DNA from: Slackia heliotrinireducens DSM 20476
GTDB lineage: Bacteria > Actinomycetota > Coriobacteriia > Coriobacteriales > Eggerthellaceae
Reading direction: 5' to 3'
Assembly: GCF_000023885.1 (NCBI RefSeq)
Contig: NC_013165.1
Coordinates: forward strand, 620,001 to 684,000
Length of the DNA: 64,000 nucleotides
Position 1 is the first letter of the stretch, and every line of letters starts with the position of its first letter. The notes under the pieces are model-generated. The model ran no database searches. It worked only from the letters and a program-made list of their open reading frames with translations, and was not told the origin of the DNA. Position numbers and translations under genes: made by a program. This document shows positions 17,054-25,987 of this stretch, piece after piece.

Positions 17054-18664
17054 CTACGCGGTGACGTCGCCTTCCAGAACCAGTTCCAGGTTGCGCTCGC
17101 CTTCGATATCGTTGTCCATGTAGTGATCGAACTCGTCGTAGATGCTCTGATCAGGCTCTTTGGTCAGAAGCGAGACAACTACGATGGCGATGCAGCCGCA
17201 CAGGAATGCGGGGCCCAGCTCGTAGATACCGAAGATGCCGCCGATGGGCTTGATCAGATTGTGCCAGATGAGCACCATGCCCGCGCCGGTCAGCATGCCG
17301 GCGATGGCACCTGCTTTGTTGGTGCGGCGCCAATACAGGCTGAAGAGCATCAGCGGGCCGAAGGATGCGCCCAGGCCGGCCCAAGCATAGGACACGACCG
17401 TGAAGATGACGGAGTTGGAATCCCATGCCACGACGATACCGAAAATGAGCACCAGCGCCAGGGTGATGCGGGAAACGATGAGCACCTGGTCGTCGGTGGC
17501 GTCCTTCTTGAACAGCGCGCGGTAGATGTTTTCGGCCACGGACGATCCCGTGATCAGCAGGTACGACGAAGCGGAGGACATCGATGCAGCCAGAATGCCG
17601 GAAACCACGATGCCGCAGAGGAATGCGGGAAGCATCATCTTGGACAGGACGATGAAGATGGTCTCGGCGGAAGAGGAGGTCAGAAGCTCGCTGGGGATGA
17701 TGTAGCGGCCGATCAGTCCGATCATGACGGCGCAGAACATGGAGATGACGACCCACACCACGGCGATGTGACGAGAGGTCTTGATTTCCTGCTGAGAACG
17801 GATGCCCATGAAGCGGACGAGCACCTGCGGCATGCCGAAGTAGCCAAGGCCCCAGCTCATGGTGGAGATGATGGTGATGATACCGTAAGTGGCGGGCTCG
17901 TCGAACAGCGGCATTCCGTTCTCGACCATCTGCGTGCCGGTCTCGTCAACCATCGGCACGGCCATGGTGGTCATGGACAGATAACCGGGGATGTCGCTCA
18001 GGAAGGCCACGGTGTTTTCGAGGCCGCCGGCCATGGTGATCGAGCCGATGACCACGACGGCCAGCGCGAAGAACATCAGGCAGCCCTGGACGAAGTCGGT
18101 GGCGACGACGGACAGATATCCGCCGACCATGGTGTACAGGAACACGATGAGAGCGCCGAGGACCATCATGGAAGCGTAGTCCAGACCGAACAGGGTGTGG
18201 AACAGGCGGCCGCAGGTCACAAAGCAGCTGCCGCAGTACACGCTGAAGAAAACGAGGATGATGACGGCGGCGATGGTACCGATTGTCTTCTTTTCGTCAT
18301 GATAGCGGTTGGAGAAGAACCCGGGGATGGTGATGGAGTCGTTTGCCACCACGGAGTACCGGCGTAGGCGCTCGGCCACGAACTTCCAGTTGAGGTACGT
18401 GCCCAGAGCCAAGCCGATGGCCGTCCAGCCCACGTCGGACGCGCCCGTGAAGTAGGCCAGGCCGGGCAGACCCATGAGCAGGTAGCCCGACATGTCCGAG
18501 GCTTCGGCGGAAAGGGCCGTGAACCAGGGGCCCACCTTGCGGCCGCCGAGGAAGTACTCGGAGGTCGACGAGTTGGAACGCTTCGCATACACGAAGCCGA
18601 TGGTCAGAACCACCACGAAGTAAATCAGAATCGCAAATACGATGATTGCGTCGCTGTTTTGCAT
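17054..18664 (-). CDS. putP: Sodium:solute symporter, PutP (sodium/proline) type
   Basis: A 536-residue membrane protein with about 13 hydrophobic segments and the SSS family layout. YFLGGRKVGPWFTALSAEASDMSGYLLMGLPG at residues about 38-70 is the PutP signature. Later marks are YTMVGGYLSVVATDFVQG and SGILAASMSSASSYLLITGSSVAENIYR, which form the sodium site region. Sodium-coupled uptake of proline is the best guess, but related carriers for other substrates exist. The start is set at the ATG at 18664, with AAGGTGG upstream. The acidic C-terminal tail (YDEFDHYMDNDIEGE) is cytosolic. It is transcribed alone. Confidence 0.85.
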   Translation of the reverse strand: MQNSDAIIVFAILIYFVVVLTIGFVYAKRSNSSTSEYFLGGRKVGPWFTALSAEASDMSGYLLMGLPGLAYFTGASDVGWTAIGLALGTYLNWKFVAERLRRYSVVANDSITIPGFFSNRYHDEKKTIGTIAAVIILVFFSVYCGSCFVTCGRLFHTLFGLDYASMMVLGALIVFLYTMVGGYLSVVATDFVQGCLMFFALAVVVIGSITMAGGLENTVAFLSDIPGYLSMTTMAVPMVDETGTQMVENGMPLFDEPATYGIITIISTMSWGLGYFGMPQVLVRFMGIRSQQEIKTSRHIAVVWVVISMFCAVMIGLIGRYIIPSELLTSSSAETIFIVLSKMMLPAFLCGIVVSGILAASMSSASSYLLITGSSVAENIYRALFKKDATDDQVLIVSRITLALVLIFGIVVAWDSNSVIFTVVSYAWAGLGASFGPLMLFSLYWRRTNKAGAIAGMLTGAGMVLIWHNLIKPIGGIFGIYELGPAFLCGCIAIVVVSLLTKEPDQSIYDEFDHYMDNDIEGERNLELVLEGDVTA

Positions 18665-18882
18665 GTTTTCCCACCTTGGTTGCATATTCAATCAGTCATA
18701 AAAAGGCCTGATGCATATTACTACAATTGGATGCAGTGCAAGCCGAGGCAAACGAAACTCTTTCATGAGCGGCGCGGTAACCACGTAAACATTACACGTC
18801 GCTGTTTACTATTCAGCAAAGGGGGTTTCTCGAATTCATGTATCATATGGAACGTGAATTCGGCCAAGAGAAGGGAGCCTCC

Positions 18883-19425
18883 ATGGATTATTTCACCAGC
18901 GACCTTCACTTCGGCAGCGTCGATGTGGCCCAGCTGTCGAACAGGCCCTTCGACAGCATCCTGGACATGAACGAATGCATCATCCGCAATTGGAACGAGC
19001 GCGTGAAGCCCGATGACAAGGTCTATATCATCGGCGACTTCATGAACCGCGCCGAAACCAATCCCGAGCATTACCTCTCGCAGCTGCCCGGCCGCAAGCA
19101 CCTCATCATCGGCAACCACGACCACGGTTGGACGCAGCGCATCGACGTGGACGAATGGTTCGAAGCTGTCGAGTACATGACGGAGATTCTGAGCGGGGGA
19201 CACCTGATCACGCTCTGCCACTACCCGCTTATGGAATGGCACGGCGGCCGCCACGGTGCGTTCCTCATCCACGGGCACCTGCACGACCGTCGCGACGCGC
19301 CGTTCTGGCCGCTGCTCCAGCGCTACAAAACCGCCTTGAACGCAGGTGTGGACATCAACGGGTTTGCGCCGGTCACCTTCGGCGAGCTTGTGGAGAACAA
19401 CCGCCGCTGGAAGCAGATGGACTAG
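18883..19425 (+). CDS. Calcineurin-like metallophosphoesterase
   Basis: A 180-residue single-domain metal-dependent phosphoesterase. The metal and catalytic motifs are in order: FTSDLHFGS (DxH), IIGDFMNR (GDxx, usually GDxxD/N), IIGNHDHGW (GNHD), a lone histidine in LCHYPLMEW, and HGHLHDRR (GHxH). Close relatives are small phage- or bacterial-type phosphoesterases of unknown substrate. The start at 18883 has AAGGGA upstream and matches the family N-terminus. It is a monocistronic gene between PutP and the lut operon. Confidence 0.85.
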   Translation: MDYFTSDLHFGSVDVAQLSNRPFDSILDMNECIIRNWNERVKPDDKVYIIGDFMNRAETNPEHYLSQLPGRKHLIIGNHDHGWTQRIDVDEWFEAVEYMTEILSGGHLITLCHYPLMEWHGGRHGAFLIHGHLHDRRDAPFWPLLQRYKTALNAGVDINGFAPVTFGELVENNRRWKQMD

Positions 19426-19755
19426 CTGCCGAAAAGCTGGGCGAATTTGGTGCGGGACTTGCTATATCCGCTGGTCAGATTATGAATCGTTGTCCGGGCG
19501 CGAACGCTGATCGCGACCAGGTTGCAACGTATCCAGTACCCGTTCGCCCACCCTTTGGCGCCAGCGGGGCTAAGCGGCGGAAACGCATCTTGCGGCCTGC
19601 CGAATCATAAAAAACATGCATCAAGTTCTTCAACGCAAAGCGCGCCATCAACTGCGAATTGAATTACAATAAGAAGCGACATGTCGCGGGGGCCTAGCGG
19701 CTGCCGTGGATGTCTTCTTGCTTAGGAGTCCTCATTCAGCAAGGGGGTATTTGCC
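19426..19755 (+). promoter_or_regulatory. Leader region of the lutABC operon
   Basis: A 330-base gene-free stretch. A -10-like TACAAT is at 19665-19670. Six bases downstream is a perfect 12-bp palindrome GCGACATGTCGC (19676-19687), well placed for a repressor at the transcription start. No -35 is convincing. No RNA gene was recognised. Confidence 0.45.
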
Positions 19756-20502
19756 ATGAAGATTGCTCTTTTTCCGGGGTGCATGGTCGACATGATCTAC
19801 CCGGAGACAGGCATTGCGGCTGTCAATGTTCTGGAGCGGCTTGGCTGCGAAATCAGCCTGCCGGATAAGCAAGTGTGTTGTGGGCAGGGACTTGTGAACT
19901 CAGGGTACGCGGACGGCACGAGGTCCGTGGCCAAAAACACCATCAAAGCCTACGACGCCTGCAAGGAAGACTTCATCGTGTCTCTAACGGGTTCTTGTAT
20001 GAACGCCATCGTCAACGACTATCCGCCGTTGTTCGAAGACGACCCGGTCTTTTCCGCCAAGCTTCGCTCAGTCACGTCTCGTTTTCGCGAGTTCACCCAG
20101 TTCATCGTTGACGAGCTGGGCGTAACCGATGTGGGCGCAAGCTTCCCGCACACCGTCACGTTCCATAAGAGCTGCCACAGCACGCGTCTTTTGGGCATCA
20201 AGGAGCAGCCGCTCAAGCTGCTGGACAATGTGGCGGGCCTTCAATATATAGAGATGGAACACGCCGACCGCTGCTGCGGCTTCGGCGGAACGTTCTCCTT
20301 CAAAGAGCCTGAGATTTCCGGCGAAATGGTTCGCGAAAAATGCCGGACCATCATCGAATCGGGGGCCGAGGTGGTCACCGGCGTCGACTCGCCGTGCCTG
20401 ATGAACATCAAGGGCGCCCTCTCGCGCATGCGCAGCACCGGCGAACTGGACCGCGACATCCGCGTCATGCACATCGCCCGGATTCTGGATGCGAAGGAGT
20501 AG
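19756..20502 (+). CDS. lutA: L-lactate utilisation protein LutA (CCG-domain Fe-S protein)
   Basis: A 248-residue protein with two CCG (heterodisulfide-reductase-type, DUF162-associated) cysteine domains: VCCGQG with upstream FPGCMVDM, and DRCCGFGGTFS with upstream FHKSCHSTR. LutABC oxidises L-lactate to pyruvate, passing electrons through Fe-S clusters, as characterised in Bacillus. It is the first gene of the operon, 2 bases before lutB. An alternative role in glycolate oxidation is less likely given the full LutABC set. Confidence 0.9.
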   Translation: MKIALFPGCMVDMIYPETGIAAVNVLERLGCEISLPDKQVCCGQGLVNSGYADGTRSVAKNTIKAYDACKEDFIVSLTGSCMNAIVNDYPPLFEDDPVFSAKLRSVTSRFREFTQFIVDELGVTDVGASFPHTVTFHKSCHSTRLLGIKEQPLKLLDNVAGLQYIEMEHADRCCGFGGTFSFKEPEISGEMVREKCRTIIESGAEVVTGVDSPCLMNIKGALSRMRSTGELDRDIRVMHIARILDAKE

Positions 20503-20504
20503 CC

Positions 20505-21971
20505 ATGGCCATTCTGTACAACACCGACCAAAACCTCCGCGAGCGCGCATCGTCCTGCATTGAAAACGACTTCAAGCACAATGCCATCGAAACCGCGCAG
20601 GAGACCTTCTACGTCAAGCGCGGGCAGCTGGTTGAGGAAATGCCCGATTGGGAAATCATCCGCGACCGCGCCGCTGCCATCCGCAACGACGTGACCAAGA
20701 ACCTCGACTTCTACGTCAAGCAGTTCGCCGAGCGGGCCGAAGCCAATGGATGCATCATGCATTACGCGCCCGACGGGGAAGATGCGCTGTGGGAGATCCT
20801 GGGTATTTTCGCCGACCACGGTGCCGCCCATGCGGTCAAATCCAAGAGCATGATGTCTGAGGAAATCGGGCTGAACGAGGTGCTGGAGCAGGCCGGCGTC
20901 GACATCATCGAGACCGACTGCGCCGAGAACATCCTCCAGACCGCCGGTGACAAGCCGTCCCACATCGTGGTGCCGGCCCTGCATTTCGACCGCGAAGCCA
21001 TTGCCGAGCTCTATCGCAAGAAGCGCGGTTACGAAGGCTCTTCGGTTCCCGAAGAGATCACCCACTTCCTCCGTTCCATCCTGCGTGAGGAATTCCTCGC
21101 AGCCGAAGTCGGCGTGCGCGGCTGCAACTTCGCCGTGGCCGAGACGGGTTCCACCACGCTGGTCACCAACGAAGGCAACGGCCGCATGGTCGACACCTAC
21201 CCGAAGGTCCAGATTATCCTGGTGGGCATCGACCGCATCGTGCCCGACCTGGAGGCGCTGGACACCATGATGTGCCTGTTGCCCCGCAGCGCTGTGGGTG
21301 CCAAGATGACCGCCTACTTCTCCGTGGATTCCGGCCCGCGCAAGCCTGGCGAGGTCGACGGTGCAGAAGAGGTCCACATCGTCATTATGGACAACGGCCG
21401 CCACACCCTGATCAACACCGAGTTCGAAGCCATGCTGCGCTGCTGCCGCTGCGGAGCCTGCCTCAACATCTGCCCCGTGTATCGCCACATCACCGGTCAC
21501 GGGTACGGATCGATCTACCCCGGCCCCATGGGCATCGTGCTTACGGCGGCCCTGGAAGGGTATGACAACCTGGGCGGCATGCCCTTCGCCTGTTCGCTGT
21601 GCGGCGCCTGCGCGGAGCATTGCCCGGTCGAAATTCCGCTGCACGATCTGATCAGGCAGCACCGCATCAACATGGTCGAGGAGCACAAGAATAACCCGGT
21701 GGAGGTTCCCATTTTCAAGGGCTTGGAGCTCATGTGGTCGAACCGCGCCGTATACGGCACCGCCATGGCGGCAGGCCGGCCCATCATGAAAGCCCTGGCA
21801 GACGGCGAGAAGGGCGCCATGGACGAAAGCAGCGCCTGGATTCCCATCGTCAAAGGTTGGACTTCTAAACGCGATTTCGATGTGTTGGCCCCCGAACTGT
21901 TCCGCACGTGGTTCAAGAAGCACAAGAAGGAACGCAATGCGGGTTCTGAGGAAGGAGGGCAAGACCGATGA
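20505..21971 (+). CDS. lutB: L-lactate utilisation iron-sulfur protein LutB
   Basis: A 488-residue protein. The N-terminal two thirds is the LUD (DUF162) domain, with FAVAETGSTTLVTNEGNGRM as its hallmark. The C-terminal third has two 4Fe-4S motifs, CCRCGACLNICPVYR and CSLCGACAEHCPVEIP, where it would relay electrons from lactate. It starts at ATG 20505 with GGAGT upstream, just after lutA. The open frame extends upstream into lutA but lacks LutB features there. Its stop overlaps the lutC start. Confidence 0.92.
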   Translation: MAILYNTDQNLRERASSCIENDFKHNAIETAQETFYVKRGQLVEEMPDWEIIRDRAAAIRNDVTKNLDFYVKQFAERAEANGCIMHYAPDGEDALWEILGIFADHGAAHAVKSKSMMSEEIGLNEVLEQAGVDIIETDCAENILQTAGDKPSHIVVPALHFDREAIAELYRKKRGYEGSSVPEEITHFLRSILREEFLAAEVGVRGCNFAVAETGSTTLVTNEGNGRMVDTYPKVQIILVGIDRIVPDLEALDTMMCLLPRSAVGAKMTAYFSVDSGPRKPGEVDGAEEVHIVIMDNGRHTLINTEFEAMLRCCRCGACLNICPVYRHITGHGYGSIYPGPMGIVLTAALEGYDNLGGMPFACSLCGACAEHCPVEIPLHDLIRQHRINMVEEHKNNPVEVPIFKGLELMWSNRAVYGTAMAAGRPIMKALADGEKGAMDESSAWIPIVKGWTSKRDFDVLAPELFRTWFKKHKKERNAGSEEGGQDR

Positions 21972-22654
21972 TCGGCAACAAGACCCTTGAAGACCTGTTG
22001 AGGCCCATATCCGAAAGCCTTGGGCGCGCCGAAGTTCCGTCGCAGGTCAACCGAGATAAGGATGCGTATCCTCTGCCGCGTCGCGTGACCGACGGCATGG
22101 ATGCCGCCGCGCTGACGGACCTGTTCGCCTCCGAGGCGGGAAAGATCCGCGTAACCGTGCACCGCTGCGCAGCGGGCGAGGCCCCTCAGGTCGTGGCCGG
22201 CATTGTGGCCGAAGAGCCCGGCGACGTCGTGCTCGCAGGCGACAATCGGCTGGCTGCCCTGGACCTGGTTCCCGCCGTCACGCAGGCTGCCGCCGGCAAC
22301 GCCGTGACCGTTTGGAATCCGAATGATGCCAATGCGGTGGCTTCGGCCGAAAAGGCCCGGTACGGCGTGACCTTCGCCGCGGCTGGCATCGCCGAGACCG
22401 CCACCGTCGTGCAGCCCGCCAGCACCTTGTGCGGCCGCTCCGTAAGCCTGCTTCCGCTTACGCACATCGCCGTTGTGGATGCCGCCGACATCGTTGGCAC
22501 TATGGCGGATTACCTGCGAACCGTGGACAAGGATGCGCTGCCGTCGCAGATCTGCTTCATCAGCGGGCCTTCTGCCACGGCGGACATCGAGCTTGTGCGT
22601 GTCGAAGGCGTGCACGGCCCCATGTACGTTCACTACGTCATTCTGGAAAATTAA
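21968..22654 (+). CDS. lutC: L-lactate utilisation protein LutC
   Basis: A 228-residue LUD-domain protein, the third subunit of the LutABC lactate oxidation complex. The family core is seen in GVTFAAAGIAETATVV and PLTHIAVVDAADIVGTMADYL near the middle and FISGPSATADIELVRVEGVHGP at the C-terminus, which is the ligand-binding Gly-Pro-Ser-x-Thr-Ala-Asp-Ile-Glu stretch. It overlaps lutB by 4 bases (ATGA). Confidence 0.92.
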   Translation: MIGNKTLEDLLRPISESLGRAEVPSQVNRDKDAYPLPRRVTDGMDAAALTDLFASEAGKIRVTVHRCAAGEAPQVVAGIVAEEPGDVVLAGDNRLAALDLVPAVTQAAAGNAVTVWNPNDANAVASAEKARYGVTFAAAGIAETATVVQPASTLCGRSVSLLPLTHIAVVDAADIVGTMADYLRTVDKDALPSQICFISGPSATADIELVRVEGVHGPMYVHYVILEN

Positions 22655-22662
22655 CAACCGCG

Positions 22663-22689
22663 GGACCTGGTCGTGCCCGAACCAGGTCC
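22663..22689 (+). terminator. Hairpin between lutC and the aldehyde dehydrogenase gene
   Basis: A perfect 8-bp stem GGACCTGG/CCAGGTCC with a 11-base loop is found 9 bases after the lutC stop, without a following T run. It may only attenuate transcription, or protect the message, before the next gene. Confidence 0.5.
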
Positions 22690-22789
22690 GATGCTGCTTA
22701 TTCGGGCATTGCTAGGGTTTCATGTCCGGCGGATCCGGATGGGAAATGGACAAGGTTCATGTACGACTGACACTAGGAGGTTATTGTCC

Positions 22790-24226
22790 ATGAAGCAGTA
22801 CCAGCTCTACATCAACGGTGAATTCCTCGACAACGGCGATCGTGAGATGCTCGACGTTGTCAACCCGGCAACCGAGGAGGTCATTTCTCAGGTGCCGAAG
22901 GCCACGGAGGAGGACGTGGCTGCTGCCGTCGACGCGGCCTACGAGGCTCAGAAGGCTTGGGGCAAGGTCCCGGCCATCGAGCGCGCCGAATGGCTCAACA
23001 AGCTTGCCGACAAGGTCGACGAGAATCGCGAGCTGTTTGCCCAGACCAATACCGCCGAAATGGGCAAGCGCATCAACGAGTCCCGCGACGAGGCCACCTG
23101 GCTGGGCGTGTACTTGCGCTACTACGCGAGCCTGGCCCGCACCATCAAGGGCGAGATCATCACGTCCGACTCTCCCAACGAGAACATCTTCCTGTATAAG
23201 AAGCCCATCGGCGTGTGCGCCGGCATCATGCCCTGGAACTTCCCGCTCTTCCTCATCGGCCGCAAGGTCGCTCCCGCTCTGGTCTGCGGCGATACCGTCG
23301 TGCTGAAGCCGTCCAGCGACAGCCCCAACGGCTGCTTCGAGTTCGCGAAGCTCTGCGACGAGATCGGCCTGCCCAAGGGCGTCGTGAACGTCGTCTCCGG
23401 CTCCGGCGCCGTCGTCGGCAACGGCCTGTCCGGCAACCCGAAGGTCGCCATGGTCTCCATGACCGGTTCCACGCCCGTTGGCAAGCAGATCATGAAGAAC
23501 TGCGCCGAGAACGTCACCAAGGTCTCCCTCGAGCTGGGCGGCAACGCTCCGTTTATCGTCATGGACGACTGCGATCTGGACGCGACCATCGAGAACTGCT
23601 TCAACTCTCGTTACTACAACTGCGGCGAGGTCTGCAACGCGGCCGAGCGCGTCTATGTCCAGGCTGGCATCTATGACGAGTTCGTCGCCAAGATGACCGA
23701 GCGCGTCGCAGCCGCCAAGGCCGGCGACCCGCTGGACGAATCCGTCGACATGGGCCCGATGGTCAACGCCAAGCAGCGCGAAATCGTTCTCGACCTCATC
23801 CAGAGCGCCCGCGACGAAGGCGCCAAGATCGTCGTCGGCGGTAACGCCATCGAAGGCAAGGGCTACTTCATCGAGCCGACGCTCATCGTCGACTGCGACC
23901 ATGACATGCGCATCATGCGCGAGGAGATTTTCGGCCCGGTCATGGCAGTCTCCAAGTTCGAGACCCTGGACGAGGCCATCGAGAAGGCCAACGACACCAA
24001 TTACGGCCTGACCTCCTCCATCCACACCACCGATTTCGACACCGCCATGCGCGGCCTGAACGAGATCAACTTCGGCGAGATCTACGTCAACCGTCATCAC
24101 TTCGAAGCCTTCCAGGGCTTCCATGCAGGCGTCCGCCAGTCCGGTCTGGGCGGCGACGACGGCGAGCACGGCCTTGAGGAATTCCTCGAGACGCACATCG
24201 CCTACGTCGACTACAAGCTGGGCTAA
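22790..24226 (+). CDS. aldA: Aldehyde dehydrogenase, AldA (lactaldehyde/glycolaldehyde) type
   Basis: A 478-residue NAD-dependent aldehyde dehydrogenase. The catalytic cysteine is in NCGEVCNAAERVYV and the general base in LELGGNAPFIV. Conserved PWNFPLFLIGRKVAPAL and SMTGSTPVGKQI mark the cofactor site. The C-terminal NRHHFEAFQGFHAGVRQSGLGG matches E. coli AldA much better than betaine or succinate-semialdehyde enzymes. AldA oxidises L-lactaldehyde to L-lactate, and LutABC upstream would take that lactate to pyruvate, so the pairing fits fucose/rhamnose or 1,2-propanediol breakdown. AGGAGG lies ideally before ATG 22790. Confidence 0.85.
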   Translation: MKQYQLYINGEFLDNGDREMLDVVNPATEEVISQVPKATEEDVAAAVDAAYEAQKAWGKVPAIERAEWLNKLADKVDENRELFAQTNTAEMGKRINESRDEATWLGVYLRYYASLARTIKGEIITSDSPNENIFLYKKPIGVCAGIMPWNFPLFLIGRKVAPALVCGDTVVLKPSSDSPNGCFEFAKLCDEIGLPKGVVNVVSGSGAVVGNGLSGNPKVAMVSMTGSTPVGKQIMKNCAENVTKVSLELGGNAPFIVMDDCDLDATIENCFNSRYYNCGEVCNAAERVYVQAGIYDEFVAKMTERVAAAKAGDPLDESVDMGPMVNAKQREIVLDLIQSARDEGAKIVVGGNAIEGKGYFIEPTLIVDCDHDMRIMREEIFGPVMAVSKFETLDEAIEKANDTNYGLTSSIHTTDFDTAMRGLNEINFGEIYVNRHHFEAFQGFHAGVRQSGLGGDDGEHGLEEFLETHIAYVDYKLG

Positions 24227-24243
24227 CACCCGCAATCATATGG

Positions 24244-24273
24244 GCCGCAGGCGGTGCTTTTGCCGCCTGCGGC
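24244..24273 (+). terminator. Hairpin after aldA
   Basis: A perfect 11-bp stem GCCGCAGGCGG/CCGCCTGCGGC with an 8-base loop, 17 bases past the stop. Only a weak T-rich tail follows, so termination may be partial. Confidence 0.6.
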
Positions 24274-24371
24274 TCCCGTTGATGGAAGGAACGTTCTTTT
24301 CATCAGGCAAAACAAGATTGATGGAATGATGCGTTTCTATTATTTCTGTTTTTGCGAGTAGGGAGTTTCAT

Positions 24372-25535
24372 ATGAAGGGTTTTGTCGCAACATCCACCGC
24401 CGCAACTGCCGCTGAAGCCGGCAAAGATGTAGCCGCGAAGATTGCGGCCGGCATCGAGGGCGCCAAGGTGGCCATGGCTTACGGCAGCTGCGCATACGAC
24501 TCGGCAGAGCTTCTGGCTGCCGTGGCGGCAGAGCTGCCTGGCGTGCCTGTGGTGGGCAACACGTCGTTTACCGGCATTATCACTCCCGAAGGATACGTGG
24601 GCGGCGACACCCCGTTCTTCGGCATCTTGGCTCTGGGCGGCGATGACCTGGTCGTCGGCACGGCCGGCGCTCCCCGCGGCGAGCAGTGTCCCCGTAAGAC
24701 CGGCGCCGAGCTGGCAAAGGCCGCTATGGCCGCAGCCGGCAAGGACTGCGCACCGGCCTACTGGTATATGGTCGCCTCTCCCGCCGAGGAGGAGTACTAC
24801 ATCAAAGGCGTGACCGACGTCATCGGCCGCGTTCCCTTCTTCGGCGGCTCCGCTGCGGACAATTCCATCGCCGGCGAGTGGTGGATGTACAACGGCACCG
24901 AAACGTTCCAGGACGGCTGCGTCGTCGCGTTCTTCTACACCGACGCCCCGTTCGCCAACAAGTTCACCGGCGCCTATGCCGAAACCGACGACTTCGGCGT
25001 GGTCACCAAGATGAACGGCGACCGCGGCATCGCCGAGATCGACGGCAAGCCGGCTCTGGAAGTTTACGCAGGTTGGCGCGGCATGCCGGTCGACCAGCTC
25101 ATGGGCGGCGACCTGCTGGTTGCTTCCATCGTGAGCCCGCTGGGCTTCAAGGATCGTCTGGGCGACCTGACGCTGATCCGCCATCCTATGGGCGGCAACG
25201 AGGACATGTCCATCGCCGTGGGCGGCAAGGTCGTCGAAAAGACCTGCGTCGTTCGCATGGAAGGCGACGTGGATTGCCTGGTCAACTCCGTGGCCAAGAC
25301 AGTGGGCGAGCTGAATGAGAAGGCCGGCGCCAAGCCTGCAGCCTACTTCTTCGTGCATTGCGGAGGACGTCGTGCCGCCATCGGCGACCGCATCGACGAG
25401 GTGGCGGATGCATTCGTGAAGGCTGCGGACGGTGTTCCGTTCCTGGTCGAGTTCACTTTCGGCGAGTACGGCTTCGAGGACGACGGCCTCAACGCTGTGG
25501 GCGGCCTCATGCTGTCCTTCACCGCGCTCGGCTAA
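24372..25535 (+). CDS. FIST N/C domain sensor protein
   Basis: A 387-residue soluble protein made of FIST_N (about 25-200) and FIST_C (about 215-375) domains. Marks are VAMAYGSCAYDSAELLAAV, VPVVGNTSFTGIITPEGYV, VPFFGGSAADNS and the C-terminal YFFVHCGGRRAAIGDR with VPFLVEFTFGEYGF. FIST domains are thought to bind small ligands such as amino acids and often feed signalling proteins; here no signalling domain is attached. Codon use and GC match the neighbours. It lies downstream of aldA and may belong to the same metabolic unit. AGGGAG precedes the ATG. Confidence 0.85.
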   Translation: MKGFVATSTAATAAEAGKDVAAKIAAGIEGAKVAMAYGSCAYDSAELLAAVAAELPGVPVVGNTSFTGIITPEGYVGGDTPFFGILALGGDDLVVGTAGAPRGEQCPRKTGAELAKAAMAAAGKDCAPAYWYMVASPAEEEYYIKGVTDVIGRVPFFGGSAADNSIAGEWWMYNGTETFQDGCVVAFFYTDAPFANKFTGAYAETDDFGVVTKMNGDRGIAEIDGKPALEVYAGWRGMPVDQLMGGDLLVASIVSPLGFKDRLGDLTLIRHPMGGNEDMSIAVGGKVVEKTCVVRMEGDVDCLVNSVAKTVGELNEKAGAKPAAYFFVHCGGRRAAIGDRIDEVADAFVKAADGVPFLVEFTFGEYGFEDDGLNAVGGLMLSFTALG

Positions 25536-25580
25536 GGCTTCACGCACATAGCACCAGATAGGGAAGGGGCCTTGCGCCCC

Positions 25581-25618
25581 TGGGACAAAGGGGACAGTCC
25601 CCTTTGTCCCATTTTTTT
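25581..25618 (+). terminator. Perfect 31-bp GGGACAAAG palindrome acting as terminator
   Basis: TGGGACAAAGGGGAC, a single A, then its complement GTCCCCTTTGTCCCA (25581-25611), followed by T7. It is 45 bases downstream of the FIST gene, so this copy of a dispersed repeat probably terminates it. The same 31 bases occur at 57660-57690 on the opposite strand. Confidence 0.8.
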
Positions 25619-25624
25619 GCGGCT

Positions 25625-25690
25625 AGTGTGTCAGTAGGGATGTGTCCCTACTGACACACTTTTGAGTCAGTAGGGACACATCCCCGTCCA
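25625..25690. repeat. Perfect GTGTCAGTAGGGA palindrome plus a half copy
   Basis: AGTGTGTCAGTAGGGA, loop TGTG, then TCCCTACTGACACACT (25625-25660) is a 16-bp perfect stem. A further GAGTCAGTAGGGACACATCCCC half-unit follows at about 25664-25685. A degenerate relative is at 15474-15527. Confidence 0.75.
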
Positions 25691-25738
25691 GCCAGTCTGC
25701 TCCTCTGGTCCGAAACCAGCTTCTGCGCCAAGAAAAAC

Positions 25739-25862
25739 AAGTAGTGTACGACTTTTCGGCGCCGCTTCGATATCGAGATTACCCATCTCTGAAGAACCCC
25801 AGGTCAGACGCGTGCCGATACGACATGCGCAACCCGCATCTTCATGAGGTCGTACACTAGTT
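25739..25862. repeat. Small element bounded by an 11-bp inverted repeat TAGTGTACGAC
   Basis: TAGTGTACGAC at 25742-25752 and its exact complement GTCGTACACTA at 25849-25859 face each other across 96 bases. It lies in a repeat-rich 450-base gene-free stretch (25536-25987), which also ends with a degenerate GGGACAAAG...GTTGTCCC palindrome at about 25951-25979. Confidence 0.45.
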
Positions 25863-25987
25863 GATATTCTTGGCAGAAAACGAGGTTTTTGGGGCGAGGA
25901 GCAGAGCGCGACGGAATCGCGCGCCCGCCCCAGCAGGCTCGCCGAAAACGGGACAAAGTGCTACGTCCCCGTTGTCCCGCGGAGGGG

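Noticed and set aside
17033-18367. A 444-codon plus-strand frame over the PutP-type gene
   Set aside because: Composition is His/Asp/Gly-rich, a typical mirror of a membrane-protein gene; the opposite strand has a complete symporter and its own terminator.
20241-21962. A 573-codon minus-strand frame over lutB
   Set aside because: The plus strand encodes LutB with intact Fe-S motifs; the antisense product is low-complexity and His-rich.
22781-24235. A 484-codon antisense frame over aldA
   Set aside because: Mirror of the aldA codon pattern, rich in Val/Asp/Leu, with no domain.
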